Counted from the first letter of the stretch, positions 1-10,525 are shown. The stretch is 37,197 bases of DNA from Lachnospiraceae bacterium (GCA_017938485.1 JAGBBM010000099.1:1-37197); one strand, 5' to 3'. Numbers and translations are program-made. Notes: generated by a model not told the origin, from the sequence alone.

Positions 1-491
1 ACAGCCTCAAACATTGAAGAAAGTGATGTCTTATGACCCTTAACATGACCTGCAAGCATTGGACCACCTGATACAAATACAGTTGGAACATTTACTCTTG
101 CAGCTGCCATAAGAAGTCCAGGAACGTTCTTATCACAGTTAGGAATCATAACAAGTGCATCAAACTGATGGGCAAGTGCCATAGCCTCAGTTGAATCTGC
201 AATCAAATCTCTTGTAACAAGAGAATATTTCATACCGATATGTCCCATTGCAATACCATCACATACTGCGATAGCTGGGAACATAATTGGTGTACCGCCA
301 GCAGCGGCAACTCCAAGCTTTACAGCCTGAGCAATTTTATCAAGGTTCATATGTCCTGGAACAATCTCATTGTAAGAACATACAATACCAACTAAAGGTT
401 TTGAAAGCTCTTCGTCAGTCATACCAAGAGCGTTGAACAAGCTTCTGTGTGGAGCCTGTTGCATACCTGTTTTTACGTTATCACTCTTCAT
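1..491 (-). CDS. ilvD: dihydroxy-acid dehydratase, N-terminal part (truncated by window edge)
   Basis: The first about 163 residues of IlvD, the iron-sulfur enzyme that dehydrates dihydroxy-acids to the 2-keto acids of valine, isoleucine and (via 2-ketoisovalerate) leucine synthesis. The reading opens [23 protein letters not shown]. It contains the family pattern [11 protein letters not shown] and the cysteine motif [10 protein letters not shown], a cluster ligand region, followed by [10 protein letters not shown] chose the ATG at 491 because GGAG (501-504) is then 9 nt upstream; the ATG at 497 would leave only 3 nt. The gene is last in the leuC-leuD-ORF-leuB-ilvD series and is separated from leuB by a long hairpin. 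The rest of the gene lies outside the window. Identity is secure. Confidence 0.95.
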   Translation of the reverse strand, partial: MKSDNVKTGMQQAPHRSLFNALGMTDEELSKPLVGIVCSYNEIVPGHMNLDKIAQAVKLGVAAAGGTPIMFPAIAVCDGIAMGHIGMKYSLVTRDLIADSTEAMALAHQFDALVMIPNCDKNVPGLLMAAARVNVPTVFVSGGPMLAGHVKGHKTSLSSMFEA

Positions 492-519
492 CTTCATCGT
501 CTCCTTTATAATTTAATCC

Positions 520-607
520 GCATATTCTACTGTATTTATATACTCATACGCTTCAACACTTCGTTTTGGACTTCCGCGTATGAGTATATAAATACAGTAG
601 AATATGC
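520..607. repeat. 88-nt perfect palindrome (32-nt arms, 24-nt loop) between leuB and ilvD
   Basis: Positions 520-551 and 576-607 are exact reverse complements over 32 nt, with a 24-nt unpaired centre (552-575). The arms are A+T-rich. Neither strand has a run of T after the stem, so it does not look like a standard intrinsic terminator. It fills nearly the whole leuB-ilvD spacer and would form a very stable hairpin in the operon mRNA. It could be an RNA-processing or stability element, or a copy of a dispersed palindromic repeat. No flanking target duplication adjoins the arms. Confidence 0.93.
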
Positions 608-621
608 TCACTTAATATAGC

Positions 622-1704
622 TTAAACTCTTGCTGCGATAAGGTCACCCATCTGGGAACAGCTTACAAGTTCTGTACCCTCTGATACTATATCGCAAGTT
701 CTATAATTTTCTACAAGTACCTGTTGTACAGCCGCCTCAATAGCATCTGCTTCCTTATCCATATCAAATGTGTATCTAAGCATCATTGCTGCTGAAAGAA
801 TAGTTGCTATAGGATTTGCCTTGTTCTGACCAGCTATATCTGGTGCTGAACCACCACTTGGCTCATACATACCAAACTTAGTCTCGTTTAATGAGGCTGA
901 TGCAAGCATTCCGATAGAGCCTGTAATCATTGATGCCTCATCTGAAAGAATGTCACCAAACATATTCTCTGTGAGAACCACATCAAACTGTGCAGGATCC
1001 TTTACAAGCTGCATAGCACAGTTATCAACTAACATATGCTCGTAAGTTACTTCCGGATAATCCTTTGCAACCTCTTCTACTATCTTTCTCCAAAGTCTTG
1101 AAGAATCAAGTACGTTTGCCTTATCTACGCTAGTAACCTTCTTGCGACGCTTCATAGCTATGTCAAAGCCTTTGATAGCGATTCTTCTGATTTCATTTTC
1201 GTTATATGTAAGAGTGTCAACAGCAGTAAGCACACCATCAAGTTCTTTAGTCTCTCTAGCTCCGAAGTAAAGACCACCAGTAAGCTCTCTCATAATCATC
1301 ATATCAAAGCCCTTATCAGCAATCTCTTCCTTGAGAGGACAAGCACCCTTTAACTCATTGTATAGAAAAGCGGGTCTAAGATTTGCAAAAAGTCCAAGCT
1401 CCTTACGAATCTTAAGAAGTCCTGCCTCAGGTCTTTTCTCTGGTGGGAGCTTGTACCAAGGTGATGTGGAAGTATTTCCACCGATAGAACCAAGAAGTAC
1501 TGCATCTGCAGCCTTTGCTCTTGCTACCGCCTCATCAGTAAGAGGTACACCGTGTACATCTATAGAACAACCACCCATAAGAAGCTGCTCATAATTAAAT
1601 GTATGACCATATTTTACACCGACAGCATCAAGTACCTTCATTGCCTCAGAAACAACCTCAGGACCGATACCATCACCTTTTATAACTGCTATATTGCAAT
1701 TCAT
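622..1704 (-). CDS. leuB: 3-isopropylmalate dehydrogenase
   Basis: A 360-residue NAD-dependent decarboxylating dehydrogenase that converts 3-isopropylmalate to 2-oxoisocaproate in leucine synthesis. The N-terminus [17 protein letters not shown] is the family nucleotide/substrate entry motif. [11 protein letters not shown], the conserved Lys-Ala-Asn-Val (KANVL) region and the Asp-rich motif [17 protein letters not shown] are present, as is the C-terminal [14 protein letters not shown] adenine-binding segment. Length is normal. The start ATG has GGAGG about 6 nt upstream. It is fourth in the leuCD-ORF-leuB-ilvD operon and lies 22 nt behind the preceding ORF. Confidence 0.97.
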   Translation of the reverse strand: MNCNIAVIKGDGIGPEVVSEAMKVLDAVGVKYGHTFNYEQLLMGGCSIDVHGVPLTDEAVARAKAADAVLLGSIGGNTSTSPWYKLPPEKRPEAGLLKIRKELGLFANLRPAFLYNELKGACPLKEEIADKGFDMMIMRELTGGLYFGARETKELDGVLTAVDTLTYNENEIRRIAIKGFDIAMKRRKKVTSVDKANVLDSSRLWRKIVEEVAKDYPEVTYEHMLVDNCAMQLVKDPAQFDVVLTENMFGDILSDEASMITGSIGMLASASLNETKFGMYEPSGGSAPDIAGQNKANPIATILSAAMMLRYTFDMDKEADAIEAAVQQVLVENYRTCDIVSEGTELVSCSQMGDLIAARV

Positions 1705-1726
1705 AATATTTCCTCCTGATTATATA

Positions 1727-2434
1727 CTAGTTAACAAACAAATGCTTTCTGTTATCAAAATATATCTTGTTTATAACTATCCAGAATATATTAATAACTA
1801 CATCTTTTATATCTATAATCGTCATAACATCACCAATTGAAAGAGATGTTACGCACGCTACTAAAATAGCGTATATAAGCATTGTCACAATATCTATTGC
1901 GTACATAGCAATAAATAACTTTGGACCAATCTGTTTATATTCTGCTAACATAGCTCTTACAAACAATGCATAAATAGCAAGTGCAATACAGATTACACCC
2001 ATGATAATGTCAATTGCTTTCAACCCACTAAAGACATCATATATCCAATCAGCATAATTCTCTCCTGTGCTGTCTGTATAATGGGCACCTGTCATAATTG
2101 CTATACCACCAAATAAATTTAATATGGCACTAAGGAATAACAAAAAGTATATTACAAACTTATACCATTTCATACCAAGCTGTGGCTGATATGAATTTTG
2201 CTGGTAATTAGCCTGATTCATTAAATTCTGATATGTATTATTCTGCTGACTGTACATATTTTGCTGATTATACATATTTTGCTGTCCGTACTGCATCTGT
2301 GGTTGTTGACCATACTGCATCTGTGGCTGTTGTCCGTACTGCATCTGTGGCTGACTACTTCCTACATATGAACCACATACTGGACATGTATACTGACCAT
2401 CTGGCACCTGATATCCACAATTATTACAAACCAT
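1727..2434 (-). CDS. zinc-ribbon, Gln/Tyr-rich, multi-pass membrane protein inside the leucine operon
   Basis: A 235-residue protein of unknown function. Residues 3-20 form a zinc-ribbon with two CxxC pairs (CNNC and CPVC). Residues 29-64 are a tandem repeat: three PQMQYGQQ units followed by two NMY[NS]QQ units. This leads into a further Gln/Asn/Tyr-rich stretch and then about four hydrophobic segments (roughly 92-115, 138-162, 170-195 and 205-222). GGAGG lies 6 nt before the ATG. It sits 15 nt after leuD and 22 nt before leuB, so it is almost certainly co-transcribed with leucine genes, although nothing in its sequence suggests an enzyme. Such zinc-ribbon membrane proteins are common in Clostridia and usually unassigned. 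The link to leucine may be accidental. Confidence 0.8.
   Translation of the reverse strand: MVCNNCGYQVPDGQYTCPVCGSYVGSSQPQMQYGQQPQMQYGQQPQMQYGQQNMYNQQNMYSQQNNTYQNLMNQANYQQNSYQPQLGMKWYKFVIYFLLFLSAILNLFGGIAIMTGAHYTDSTGENYADWIYDVFSGLKAIDIIMGVICIALAIYALFVRAMLAEYKQIGPKLFIAMYAIDIVTMLIYAILVACVTSLSIGDVMTIIDIKDVVINIFWIVINKIYFDNRKHLFVN
2243..2350 (-). repeat. in-frame tandem repeat coding for PQMQYGQQ x3 and NMY(N/S)QQ x2
   Basis: Three 24-nt units followed by two 18-nt units, read within the zinc-ribbon membrane protein (residues 29-64). The near identity of the DNA units suggests recent slippage or duplication, so the copy number may vary between strains. Confidence 0.9.
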
Positions 2435-2449
2435 TTTTATCCTCCAATA

Positions 2450-2935
2450 TTACTTATTATTAATATAATTTATAAGTCCCTCGTTCTTAATAATCTCCTG
2501 CATAAATGGTGGGAATGCCTGACCCTTAAACTCAGTTTGCTTAGTCTTGTTGTAAATCATACCACTGTCAAAGTCGATTTCAACCATATCTCCTGCATCA
2601 ATTCCCTTAGCTGCTTCAGGACACTCAATAATAGGAAGTCCAATATTTATAGCATTTCTATAGAAAATTCTTGCAAATGTCTCTGCTATAACACAAGAAA
2701 TACCTGATGCTTTAATTGCTATTGGTGCATGCTCTCTTGATGAACCACAACCAAAGTTTTTATTAGCTACCATAATATCTCCTGGCTTAACTCTGTTTAC
2801 AAAATCCTTATCGATATCTTCCATACAGTTTTTTGCAAGTTCTGCTGGGTCTGATGAGTTAAGATATCTTGCTGGGATTATAACGTCTGTATCTACATTA
2901 TCACCATATTTATGTACTGTTCCAAATGCTTTCAT
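2450..2935 (-). CDS. leuD: 3-isopropylmalate dehydratase small subunit
   Basis: A 161-residue LeuD of the short, clostridial/archaeal type that pairs with LeuC to isomerise 2- to 3-isopropylmalate. It begins [19 protein letters not shown], with the conserved DNVDTDxIIPARYL segment, and carries the family loop [12 protein letters not shown]. Length is typical for this type and shorter than the about 200 residues of the proteobacterial form. It starts 14 nt downstream of leuC, with AGGAGG in the gap, so translation is probably coupled. Confidence 0.96.
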   Translation of the reverse strand: MKAFGTVHKYGDNVDTDVIIPARYLNSSDPAELAKNCMEDIDKDFVNRVKPGDIMVANKNFGCGSSREHAPIAIKASGISCVIAETFARIFYRNAINIGLPIIECPEAAKGIDAGDMVEIDFDSGMIYNKTKQTEFKGQAFPPFMQEIIKNEGLINYINNK

Positions 2936-2949
2936 CCTAATATACCTCC

Positions 2950-4212
2950 TTACATAATCTCACATGGGCAGCTAATCTTACCTGTTATAGCTGATGCCGC
3001 AGCAACAGCTGGACTTGCAAGATAAACCTCTGAATCAACATGACCCATACGACCTACAAAGTTACGGTTAGTAGTTGAAACACACTTCTCACCGGCAGCC
3101 ATAACACCCATATGTCCACCAAGACATGGTCCACAAGTTGGAGTTGAAACAACTGCTCCTGCATTGATAAATATCTCTGCTAAACCTTCCTTTATCATCT
3201 GAAGATATATCTTCTGAGTGCCAGGGATAACAATTACTCTAAGTCCCTTAGCAACCTTCTTGTCCTTCATAATCTCAGCTGCAATTCTCATATCTGAGAT
3301 ACGTCCATTTGTACATGAACCAATAACAACCTGGTCAATCTTAATCTCGCCTACCTCATCGATAGTTCTTGTATTCTCAGGAAGATGTGGGAATGCTACT
3401 GTTGGCTTAAGAGTTGATAAGTCAATAGTATACTCCTCATCATACTCTGCATCTGCATCTGCCTCATACTTAGTCCAAGTCTTAGTAGAAGCCTCCTTCA
3501 TATATTCCTCAGTAAGCTCATCTACAGGGAAGATACCATTCTTAGCACCAGCCTCAATAGCCATATTGGCAATTGTAAATCTATCATCCATAGTAAGGTT
3601 CTTAATACCCTCACCTACAAACTCCATTGATTTATAAAGAGCTCCATCTACACCAATCATACCGATGATGTGAAGAATTACATCCTTACCACTAATCCAA
3701 GGTGCTTTCTCTCCAACAATATTAAACTTAATAGCTGATGGAACCTTAAACCATGCCTTTCCTGTTGCCATACCAGCAGCCATATCTGTACTACCAACAC
3801 CAGTTGAAAATGCACCTAAGGCACCATATGTACATGTATGTGAATCTGCACCGATACAAGTCTCTCCTGCTACGATAAGTCCTTTTTCTGGAAGAAGTGC
3901 ATGCTCAATGCCCATCTCTCCTACATCGAAATAATTCTTAATCTGATTAGCACATGAGAACTCTCTTACACATTTACAATGCTCAGCACTCTTAATGTCC
4001 TTATTAGGTGTGAAGTGGTCCATAACAAGAGCAATCTTTTCCTTGTCGAAAACATCCTTCTTGTTAAATTTCTCCATCTCATGAATAGCTACAGGTGTAG
4101 TTACATCATTACCTAATACTAAATCCAATTCTGCCTCAATTAACTGTCCAGCAACAACGCTTTCAAGTCCGGCATGCTTAGCAAGTATTTTCTGTGTCAT
4201 AGTCATACCCAT
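2950..4212 (-). CDS. leuC: 3-isopropylmalate dehydratase large subunit
   Basis: A 420-residue aconitase-superfamily subunit that carries the [4Fe-4S] cluster. The ligands are visible in VIGSCTNGR and in [26 protein letters not shown] is the substrate-loop motif. I start at the ATG at 4212 ([15 protein letters not shown]), which is the usual beginning of clostridial LeuC. GGAGG at 4221-4225 is then 8 nt upstream, whereas the frame-extended ATG at 4227 would contain that Shine-Dalgarno sequence inside the gene. It is the first gene of the leuCD-ORF-leuB-ilvD operon and diverges from the LysR-type regulator gene. No leuA is in the window. Confidence 0.96.
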   Translation of the reverse strand: MGMTMTQKILAKHAGLESVVAGQLIEAELDLVLGNDVTTPVAIHEMEKFNKKDVFDKEKIALVMDHFTPNKDIKSAEHCKCVREFSCANQIKNYFDVGEMGIEHALLPEKGLIVAGETCIGADSHTCTYGALGAFSTGVGSTDMAAGMATGKAWFKVPSAIKFNIVGEKAPWISGKDVILHIIGMIGVDGALYKSMEFVGEGIKNLTMDDRFTIANMAIEAGAKNGIFPVDELTEEYMKEASTKTWTKYEADADAEYDEEYTIDLSTLKPTVAFPHLPENTRTIDEVGEIKIDQVVIGSCTNGRISDMRIAAEIMKDKKVAKGLRVIVIPGTQKIYLQMIKEGLAEIFINAGAVVSTPTCGPCLGGHMGVMAAGEKCVSTTNRNFVGRMGHVDSEVYLASPAVAAASAITGKISCPCEIM

Positions 4213-4269
4213 ATCGGTTACCTCCAATTATAATTTAATTTCTTATATATGTATTCTTTCATAGACTGC

Positions 4270-4298
4270 ATTGTAACACAAGAAAAAATATAAATATA
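4270..4298 (-). promoter_or_regulatory. probable leuC operon promoter with good -10 and poor -35
   Basis: On the minus strand TACAAT (4275-4270) is a good -10. The hexamer 17 nt upstream (4298-4293, TATATT) is a poor -35, as expected for a promoter that needs an activator. The predicted start near 4263 puts the palindrome centred at 4328 at about -65, the standard LysR-type recognition position. I saw no T-box motif in the leader. Confidence 0.5.
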
Positions 4299-4316
4299 AT
4301 ATATAATAAGAATATA

Positions 4317-4339
4317 AGATATAACTTGAAGTTATATCT
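4317..4339. promoter_or_regulatory. 23-nt perfect palindrome, candidate LysR-type regulator box
   Basis: AGATATAACTT-G-AAGTTATATCT is a perfect dyad. Its core ATAAC-N5-GTTAT fits the T-N11-A form of LysR-type binding sites. It lies between the divergent leuC and lysR-family genes. It is at about -65 of the leuC promoter proposed here, and just upstream of a TATAAT (4358-4363) that could serve the regulator's own gene, so it suits activation of leuC with autoregulation. Confidence 0.65.
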
Positions 4340-4433
4340 ATTTAGTGTTAATATAACTATAATTCTTTTGCATTTTCAAAACACATTTTATATGGAAGAA
4401 ACAACTTCAAATATCAACTCTTAGGAGGTATAT

Positions 4434-5471
4434 ATGTACGATAATCTTAACAACTATAGAATTTTCTACACCGTTGCATCTCTTGGCAATATAAGCCGTG
4501 CTGCAGACGCATTATATATAAGTCAACCCGCTATAAGCAAATCTATAACCAAGCTTGAAGAAGGTCTTGGCGTAACACTTTTTTCAAGAACATCAAGAGG
4601 TGTTTCCTTAACCGAGGAAGGTGAAATACTCTACCAGCACATAGGCAATGCCTTTGACAGCATCAATCAAGGTGAGGATGAAATCAAAAAAATACATGAT
4701 TTAGGCATAGGTCAATTAAAAATCGGTGTTAGTACCTCTCTTTGCAAATATATTCTCCTTGATTATCTAAAAGATTTTATCAACGAACATCCACATATTA
4801 AGGTTACTATCCGCTGTCACTCTACAAAGAACACTCTCAATTTGTTAGCTGAGGGAAAAATTGATTTAGGCCTTATCTGTGAGACTGACATTCCTAAAGG
4901 GTTTACATATAAAGAGCTCACAACTATACACGATATATTTGTAACTTCTGATTCCTACTTAGACAATCTCCATCTTAGAGAATATGAAGATGCAAACGCT
5001 ACCCATCCATCCTACCCTTGGATGTTTGCCGGTAACATTACTTCTTTAATCAACGAGGATGAAGAAGAAATTATGGATAGTACCATAGAAAACATTTCAA
5101 CTAAGGATAAGAATAAGCTTTCCATTAAAGACATCTTGGAAAAGTCAAACCTTATGCTCTTAGAAAAAAATAATGTTACAAGAACCCATATAGATAACTA
5201 TCTCGCTTCCGAAGGAATATATCCTAACCAAATCTTAGAGGTAAACAATATGGATCTTCTTATTGATTTTGCATCTATCGGTATGGGAGTTGCCAGCGTA
5301 GTAAGAGAATTTGCTACAGACTACCTTGAAAGTGGAAAAATTATAGAGCTTCCACTAGAAAGGGATATTGAAAAAAGAACTGTGGGATTTATTTATTCAA
5401 ACACAAAAAATAGAACCACCGTATTAAATAAATTTCTTGAATTCTGCAAAAAAAATAAGAGCAGGGATTAA
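4434..5471 (+). CDS. LysR-type transcriptional regulator, probable regulator of the leucine operon
   Basis: A 345-residue LysR-family protein. The winged helix-turn-helix spans residues 4-62 (FYTVASLGNISRAADALYIS...QPAISKSI...LFSRTSRGVSLTEEG). The co-inducer domain follows at about 93-340. Family members are usually near 300 residues. The excess is a hydrophilic, acidic insertion at roughly residues 178-230 containing NEDEEEIMD, inside the effector domain. AGGAGG precedes the ATG by 6 nt. It is divergent from leuC across a 221-nt gap that holds a perfect palindrome, which implies control of the leucine genes, perhaps by a pathway intermediate. The effector cannot be read from sequence. The last codons overlap the terminator stem at 5460. 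Confidence 0.9.
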   Translation: MYDNLNNYRIFYTVASLGNISRAADALYISQPAISKSITKLEEGLGVTLFSRTSRGVSLTEEGEILYQHIGNAFDSINQGEDEIKKIHDLGIGQLKIGVSTSLCKYILLDYLKDFINEHPHIKVTIRCHSTKNTLNLLAEGKIDLGLICETDIPKGFTYKELTTIHDIFVTSDSYLDNLHLREYEDANATHPSYPWMFAGNITSLINEDEEEIMDSTIENISTKDKNKLSIKDILEKSNLMLLEKNNVTRTHIDNYLASEGIYPNQILEVNNMDLLIDFASIGMGVASVVREFATDYLESGKIIELPLERDIEKRTVGFIYSNTKNRTTVLNKFLEFCKKNKSRD

Positions 5472-5490
5472 ATTACTTTTAATCCCTGCT
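5460..5490. terminator. terminator between convergent lysR-family and nagZ-like genes
   Basis: Arms 5460-5472 and 5478-5490 are perfectly complementary (13 bp, 5-nt loop). Read on the minus strand the stem is followed by TCTTATTTTTTTT, a strong U-tract that lies inside the 3' codons of the plus-strand regulator gene. On the plus strand the tail (TAATTTACTTT) is weaker. It therefore serves the nagZ-like gene best and may work both ways. The stem includes the regulator's stop codon. Confidence 0.85.
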
Positions 5491-5494
5491 TAAT

Positions 5495-6718
5495 TTACTT
5501 TATCAAACCTAACTCGTATTTCCAAAGAAGAATTCTTCTGACTGACTCATCAATTCTTTCTTCACTAATTGTACCATCCAATACTGCATCAAGCACTGAC
5601 TGATACTGCAATTGATAATTTGTAGAAAGAATCATATCATTACCAGCAATTATGGCTCTAACTGCACTTTCCTCTTCGCTGACATAGTTAGATACACCAC
5701 CCATCATAAGGTCATCAGTTATAACAACTCCTTCAAACCCTAATTCCTCTCTAAGAGTATCAATAACCTTGCTAGACAAGGATGCTGGCCATTCACTATC
5801 CATACACTCTACTATATTATGACTTACCAACACACAATCTGCACCCTGCTCAATACCAGCTTTAAATGGAAGAAAATCATTTTGAACAAACTCTTCATAG
5901 CTTCTTGTATCTCTTATTACATCCGTATGGGTATCACCATTACTTCCGTATCCTGGGAAATGCTTTAAAACACTACCCATATTTTCCTCTTCCATAGCAC
6001 CAACAACAATATCTATATAGTCTGCCGTTGCCTCAGCACTAACACCAAAGCTTCTGCTGTACATATAATCAGTTGGTTCTAAAGAAACATCACAAACTGG
6101 AGCAAAATTAACATTTATTCCATATGATAAAAGAAGCTCGGACTTATGAATTGTATCATTTAATACTGCATCGTAACCACCTTGGTTATAAAGGTCTCTA
6201 GGAGATAAGAATCTATCACTAGCCAATGCAGAATAGTTGCTGACACGAACCACATCCCCACCTTCTTCATCCACGCCTAAAAGAAGCGGTATATCGCTAT
6301 TTGTCTGAAAAGAATCAAGTTTTTCCTTAAGTGAATCCTGAGTTTCTCCAGCAAAATCAGAAGAAAAAAGAATAATACCACCTACTGGATACTCTTCTAA
6401 TACACTGGCATCAAATCTACTATCATTCTTGATAAAAAAGAGCTGAGCCACTTTTTCTTCCACTGTCATAGAATCTATTATATCTGAAATTTTATTATCT
6501 ACACTTGTATCTTCATTTACAAAATTAGAAGTATTACCTACTTTATAATTTTCAGGCATAACAACAGTTACATCTTCAACTGAGGGCTCAGCTGTAGATG
6601 AAGCCGCAACATGCTTGTATGGGTCCGAGCCGTCGCCACTGTTAAGATTTGGCATAAGACAAGCTATAACAACCATAAAAAACATCATTATAAATAAAAG
6701 CTTTTTTGTTTTACTCAT
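5495..6718 (-). CDS. exported family 3 glycoside hydrolase, beta-N-acetylhexosaminidase (NagZ-like), putative lipoprotein
   Basis: A 407-residue protein with a single family 3 N-terminal (TIM barrel) catalytic domain at about residues 78-400. KHFPGYGSNGDTHTD (252-266) matches the NagZ loop that supplies the Asp-His catalytic dyad (His264), and VVITDDLMMGG (331-341) carries the nucleophile (Asp335/336). The N-terminus has a hydrophobic segment ending VVIAC (Cys20), close to a lipobox, so the mature enzyme may be a membrane lipoprotein outside the cell. A low-complexity linker (about 21-75) follows. The family removes N-acetylglucosamine from peptidoglycan fragments or related glycans; the true substrate is not determined by sequence. 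The gene is monocistronic or follows the symporter at a distance of 103 nt. Confidence 0.88.
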   Translation of the reverse strand: MSKTKKLLFIMMFFMVVIACLMPNLNSGDGSDPYKHVAASSTAEPSVEDVTVVMPENYKVGNTSNFVNEDTSVDNKISDIIDSMTVEEKVAQLFFIKNDSRFDASVLEEYPVGGIILFSSDFAGETQDSLKEKLDSFQTNSDIPLLLGVDEEGGDVVRVSNYSALASDRFLSPRDLYNQGGYDAVLNDTIHKSELLLSYGINVNFAPVCDVSLEPTDYMYSRSFGVSAEATADYIDIVVGAMEEENMGSVLKHFPGYGSNGDTHTDVIRDTRSYEEFVQNDFLPFKAGIEQGADCVLVSHNIVECMDSEWPASLSSKVIDTLREELGFEGVVITDDLMMGGVSNYVSEEESAVRAIIAGNDMILSTNYQLQYQSVLDAVLDGTISEERIDESVRRILLWKYELGLIK

Positions 6719-6821
6719 AGATATTCCTCATATATATACATACAATTACTAGTAACCACAATATATTGTACCATACAATTTATATAATTGCTATACCTAG
6801 TCTGCCCAAATATTAAGTTTT

Positions 6822-8150
6822 TTATTTATTTTTTTCGATTTTTACTGATAAAATACTAAACAATGATGATATCCCCATAGCTATAAGAGGCAAGTACTCT
6901 CCCCCTATATTAAAATATGTATTAAGCACCCCTAATATTCCACCTAATACAACTGCAGTAAACCACATTTTTTTATTAATTTCTTTTTTATCATAAAACA
7001 TAATTGCCACAAAAAGCGGTGGAACAATTGCAGGCGAATATATGGAATAGGCTCCTGTAAGCAAGCCTATGATATTTGTTTTAAATATAGCTATCATCAT
7101 AGAAATAATACCAATAAGTATAACAATGATTCTTACTTCTTTTAAACTCTTTTTCCCAATTAAATCATTTTCCACAATAGTCGCTGCATTGATAAGACAA
7201 GTATCCGCCGATGACACCAATGTTGCAATAAGAGCAATACAAAGTAAAATCTCAATAGGCAAAGGAATATAATTATGCATAACGTATATTAGCGGATTAT
7301 AACCATTTAAATCAACTATATTTTCCCTTACCCAAAGCCCAACAAATGTAATAACTATAGAAAATATAAAAAGACCTATACCTGCACATAATGATGCTTT
7401 TTTTGCAGTTTTTCCATCCTTTGAGATAAGATTCCTTGAAATAATATCCGGGCCAAGAAAATAAGTTCCACCAACAATAAAAAATAGGTTAATTATATCA
7501 AAAATCCCTACATCTTCATTTATTAGTTCTATATGCTGAACAAGATTTTCTCCACTACCTCGTTTTGAAACTATTACATATAAAAATGTAACTATGATTC
7601 CCACTGCAATAATCAAAGATTGTACCCTGTCTGTTTTTACAACAGATGTCTGACCACCAAACAAGGTGTATATAATTACAATTGTTGATATTATAATTGT
7701 TACAATCTTTGTTGAGGTATTATCAAAAACAACTGTTAAAAGCTTAGCAATTGATGCAAACTGCGCAGCAATAATGCCCACCCATGATATAGAAATTATA
7801 AGAGCAAATAAACTTTTTGCTTCTTTTCCAACAGTCTTCATGGCTATATCAGGGAGAGTATTTGCATCTAACCCTCTAATCTTCTCCGATAAAAACACAG
7901 ATTGCAAAATCAAGCCTATAGAACCAACGCCAAGCCACCAAAAAGCAGGAAAACCAACCTCCACTGCTCTATCTGTCATTCCAATTGTGGCTGATGCCCC
8001 AATCATAGACGCCATAAGTGAAAGAAAAACTGTTGAAAATTTCTGATTTTTTCCCGCAACAGTATAACCCTCAAAGTTTTTCACTTTGAAGAAATCATAT
8101 ATGGATATGCTTGTCAAAAATATTATGTATATTATTATTCCGTAAAGCAT
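6822..8150 (-). CDS. sodium:solute symporter (SSS family), substrate unknown
   Basis: A 442-residue integral membrane protein with about 12-13 hydrophobic segments. It shows the SSS pattern near the N-terminus (GYTVAGKN... FSTVFLSLMASMIGASATIG) with small-residue helices and the internal LLCIALIATLVSSADTCLINAATIVENDL region, which resembles the conserved segment around the sodium site (SSADxxL). The substrate (sugar, amino acid, vitamin or similar) cannot be deduced. The ribosome binding site is weak (AAAGG). A promoter with TATAAT lies 35 nt upstream. Neither neighbour indicates the substrate, though the downstream gene is a secreted aminosugar hydrolase. Confidence 0.88.
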   Translation of the reverse strand: MLYGIIIYIIFLTSISIYDFFKVKNFEGYTVAGKNQKFSTVFLSLMASMIGASATIGMTDRAVEVGFPAFWWLGVGSIGLILQSVFLSEKIRGLDANTLPDIAMKTVGKEAKSLFALIISISWVGIIAAQFASIAKLLTVVFDNTSTKIVTIIISTIVIIYTLFGGQTSVVKTDRVQSLIIAVGIIVTFLYVIVSKRGSGENLVQHIELINEDVGIFDIINLFFIVGGTYFLGPDIISRNLISKDGKTAKKASLCAGIGLFIFSIVITFVGLWVRENIVDLNGYNPLIYVMHNYIPLPIEILLCIALIATLVSSADTCLINAATIVENDLIGKKSLKEVRIIVILIGIISMMIAIFKTNIIGLLTGAYSIYSPAIVPPLFVAIMFYDKKEINKKMWFTAVVLGGILGVLNTYFNIGGEYLPLIAMGISSLFSILSVKIEKNK

Positions 8151-8184
8151 AAATGAACCTTTCTAGTGTATTTTTTGCGTTTGT

Positions 8185-8214
8185 ATTATACAGTATTACC
8201 CTTTGTATATGCAA
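8185..8214 (-). promoter_or_regulatory. sigma-A type promoter for the symporter gene
   Basis: TTGCAT (8214-8209), an 18-nt spacer, then a consensus TATAAT (8190-8185), about 35 nt before the ATG at 8150. Confidence 0.65.
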
Positions 8215-8266
8215 GATGTAATTCACCCGAGATAGTGCGAGGCTAGCTCGCCTTCACTACGCTTCT

Positions 8267-10053
<1,787 letters not shown>

Positions 10054-10107
10054 TTAATTGAATTTAATTTTAATAGAACAATTGATTATATTACTCGAAT
10101 AATATAA

Positions 10108-10392
10108 CTACTCAACGATTGCAAGAATATCTGACTGCTTAACGATAATATACTCATCATCTCCAAGCTTAACTTCCATACCTGCATACTTAGAATAAAT
10201 AACCTTATCTCCTACCTTAACTTCCATAGGAACAAGCTTTCCATCTACCATAGCGCCAGGGCCTACCTCTATAACTTCTGCATACTGTGGTTTCTCCTTT
10301 GCCTGACCAGCTAAGATAATACCTGACTTAGTAGTCTCTTCTGCAACAGCTTCCTTTAATACAACTCTCTCTCCTAATGGTGATAATTTCAT
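10108..10392 (-). CDS. groS: co-chaperonin GroES (Hsp10)
   Basis: A 94-residue co-chaperonin that caps the GroEL ring. It begins MKLSPLGERVVLKEAVAEE and has the mobile-loop region ETTKSGIILAGQAKEKPQ and the C-terminal VGDKVIYSKYAG motif. Length is typical. AGGAGG lies 6 nt before the ATG. It is the first gene of the groESL operon, with a CIRCE operator 34 nt upstream of the start, so HrcA-type heat-shock repression is expected. Confidence 0.98.
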   Translation of the reverse strand: MKLSPLGERVVLKEAVAEETTKSGIILAGQAKEKPQYAEVIEVGPGAMVDGKLVPMEVKVGDKVIYSKYAGMEVKLGDDEYIIVKQSDILAIVE

Positions 10393-10425
10393 TTTATATA
10401 CCTCCTAAACTTTATAATCTAGTTT

Positions 10426-10452
10426 TTAGCACTCACTTAACAAGAGTGCTAA
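10426..10452. promoter_or_regulatory. CIRCE operator (HrcA binding site) of groESL
   Basis: TTAGCACTC-N9-GAGTGCTAA, a perfect match to the CIRCE consensus. It starts about 4 nt after the predicted transcription start, the classical position. Confidence 0.97.
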
Positions 10453-10462
10453 CATAGTTATT

Positions 10463-10490
10463 ATTGTACCCTAATTTTGGAAAAAATCAA
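10463..10490 (-). promoter_or_regulatory. groESL promoter
   Basis: TTGATT (10490-10485), a 16-nt spacer, TACAAT (10468-10463). The CIRCE element lies immediately downstream. Confidence 0.75.
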
Positions 10491-10525
10491 CCCTTATTTT
10501 AAGATTTAACAAAATATACATACTT

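Noticed and set aside
520-607. The leuB-ilvD palindrome as an intrinsic terminator.
   Set aside because: Neither strand has a T-run after the stem, and ilvD would lose transcription from the operon. It is listed as a repeat instead.
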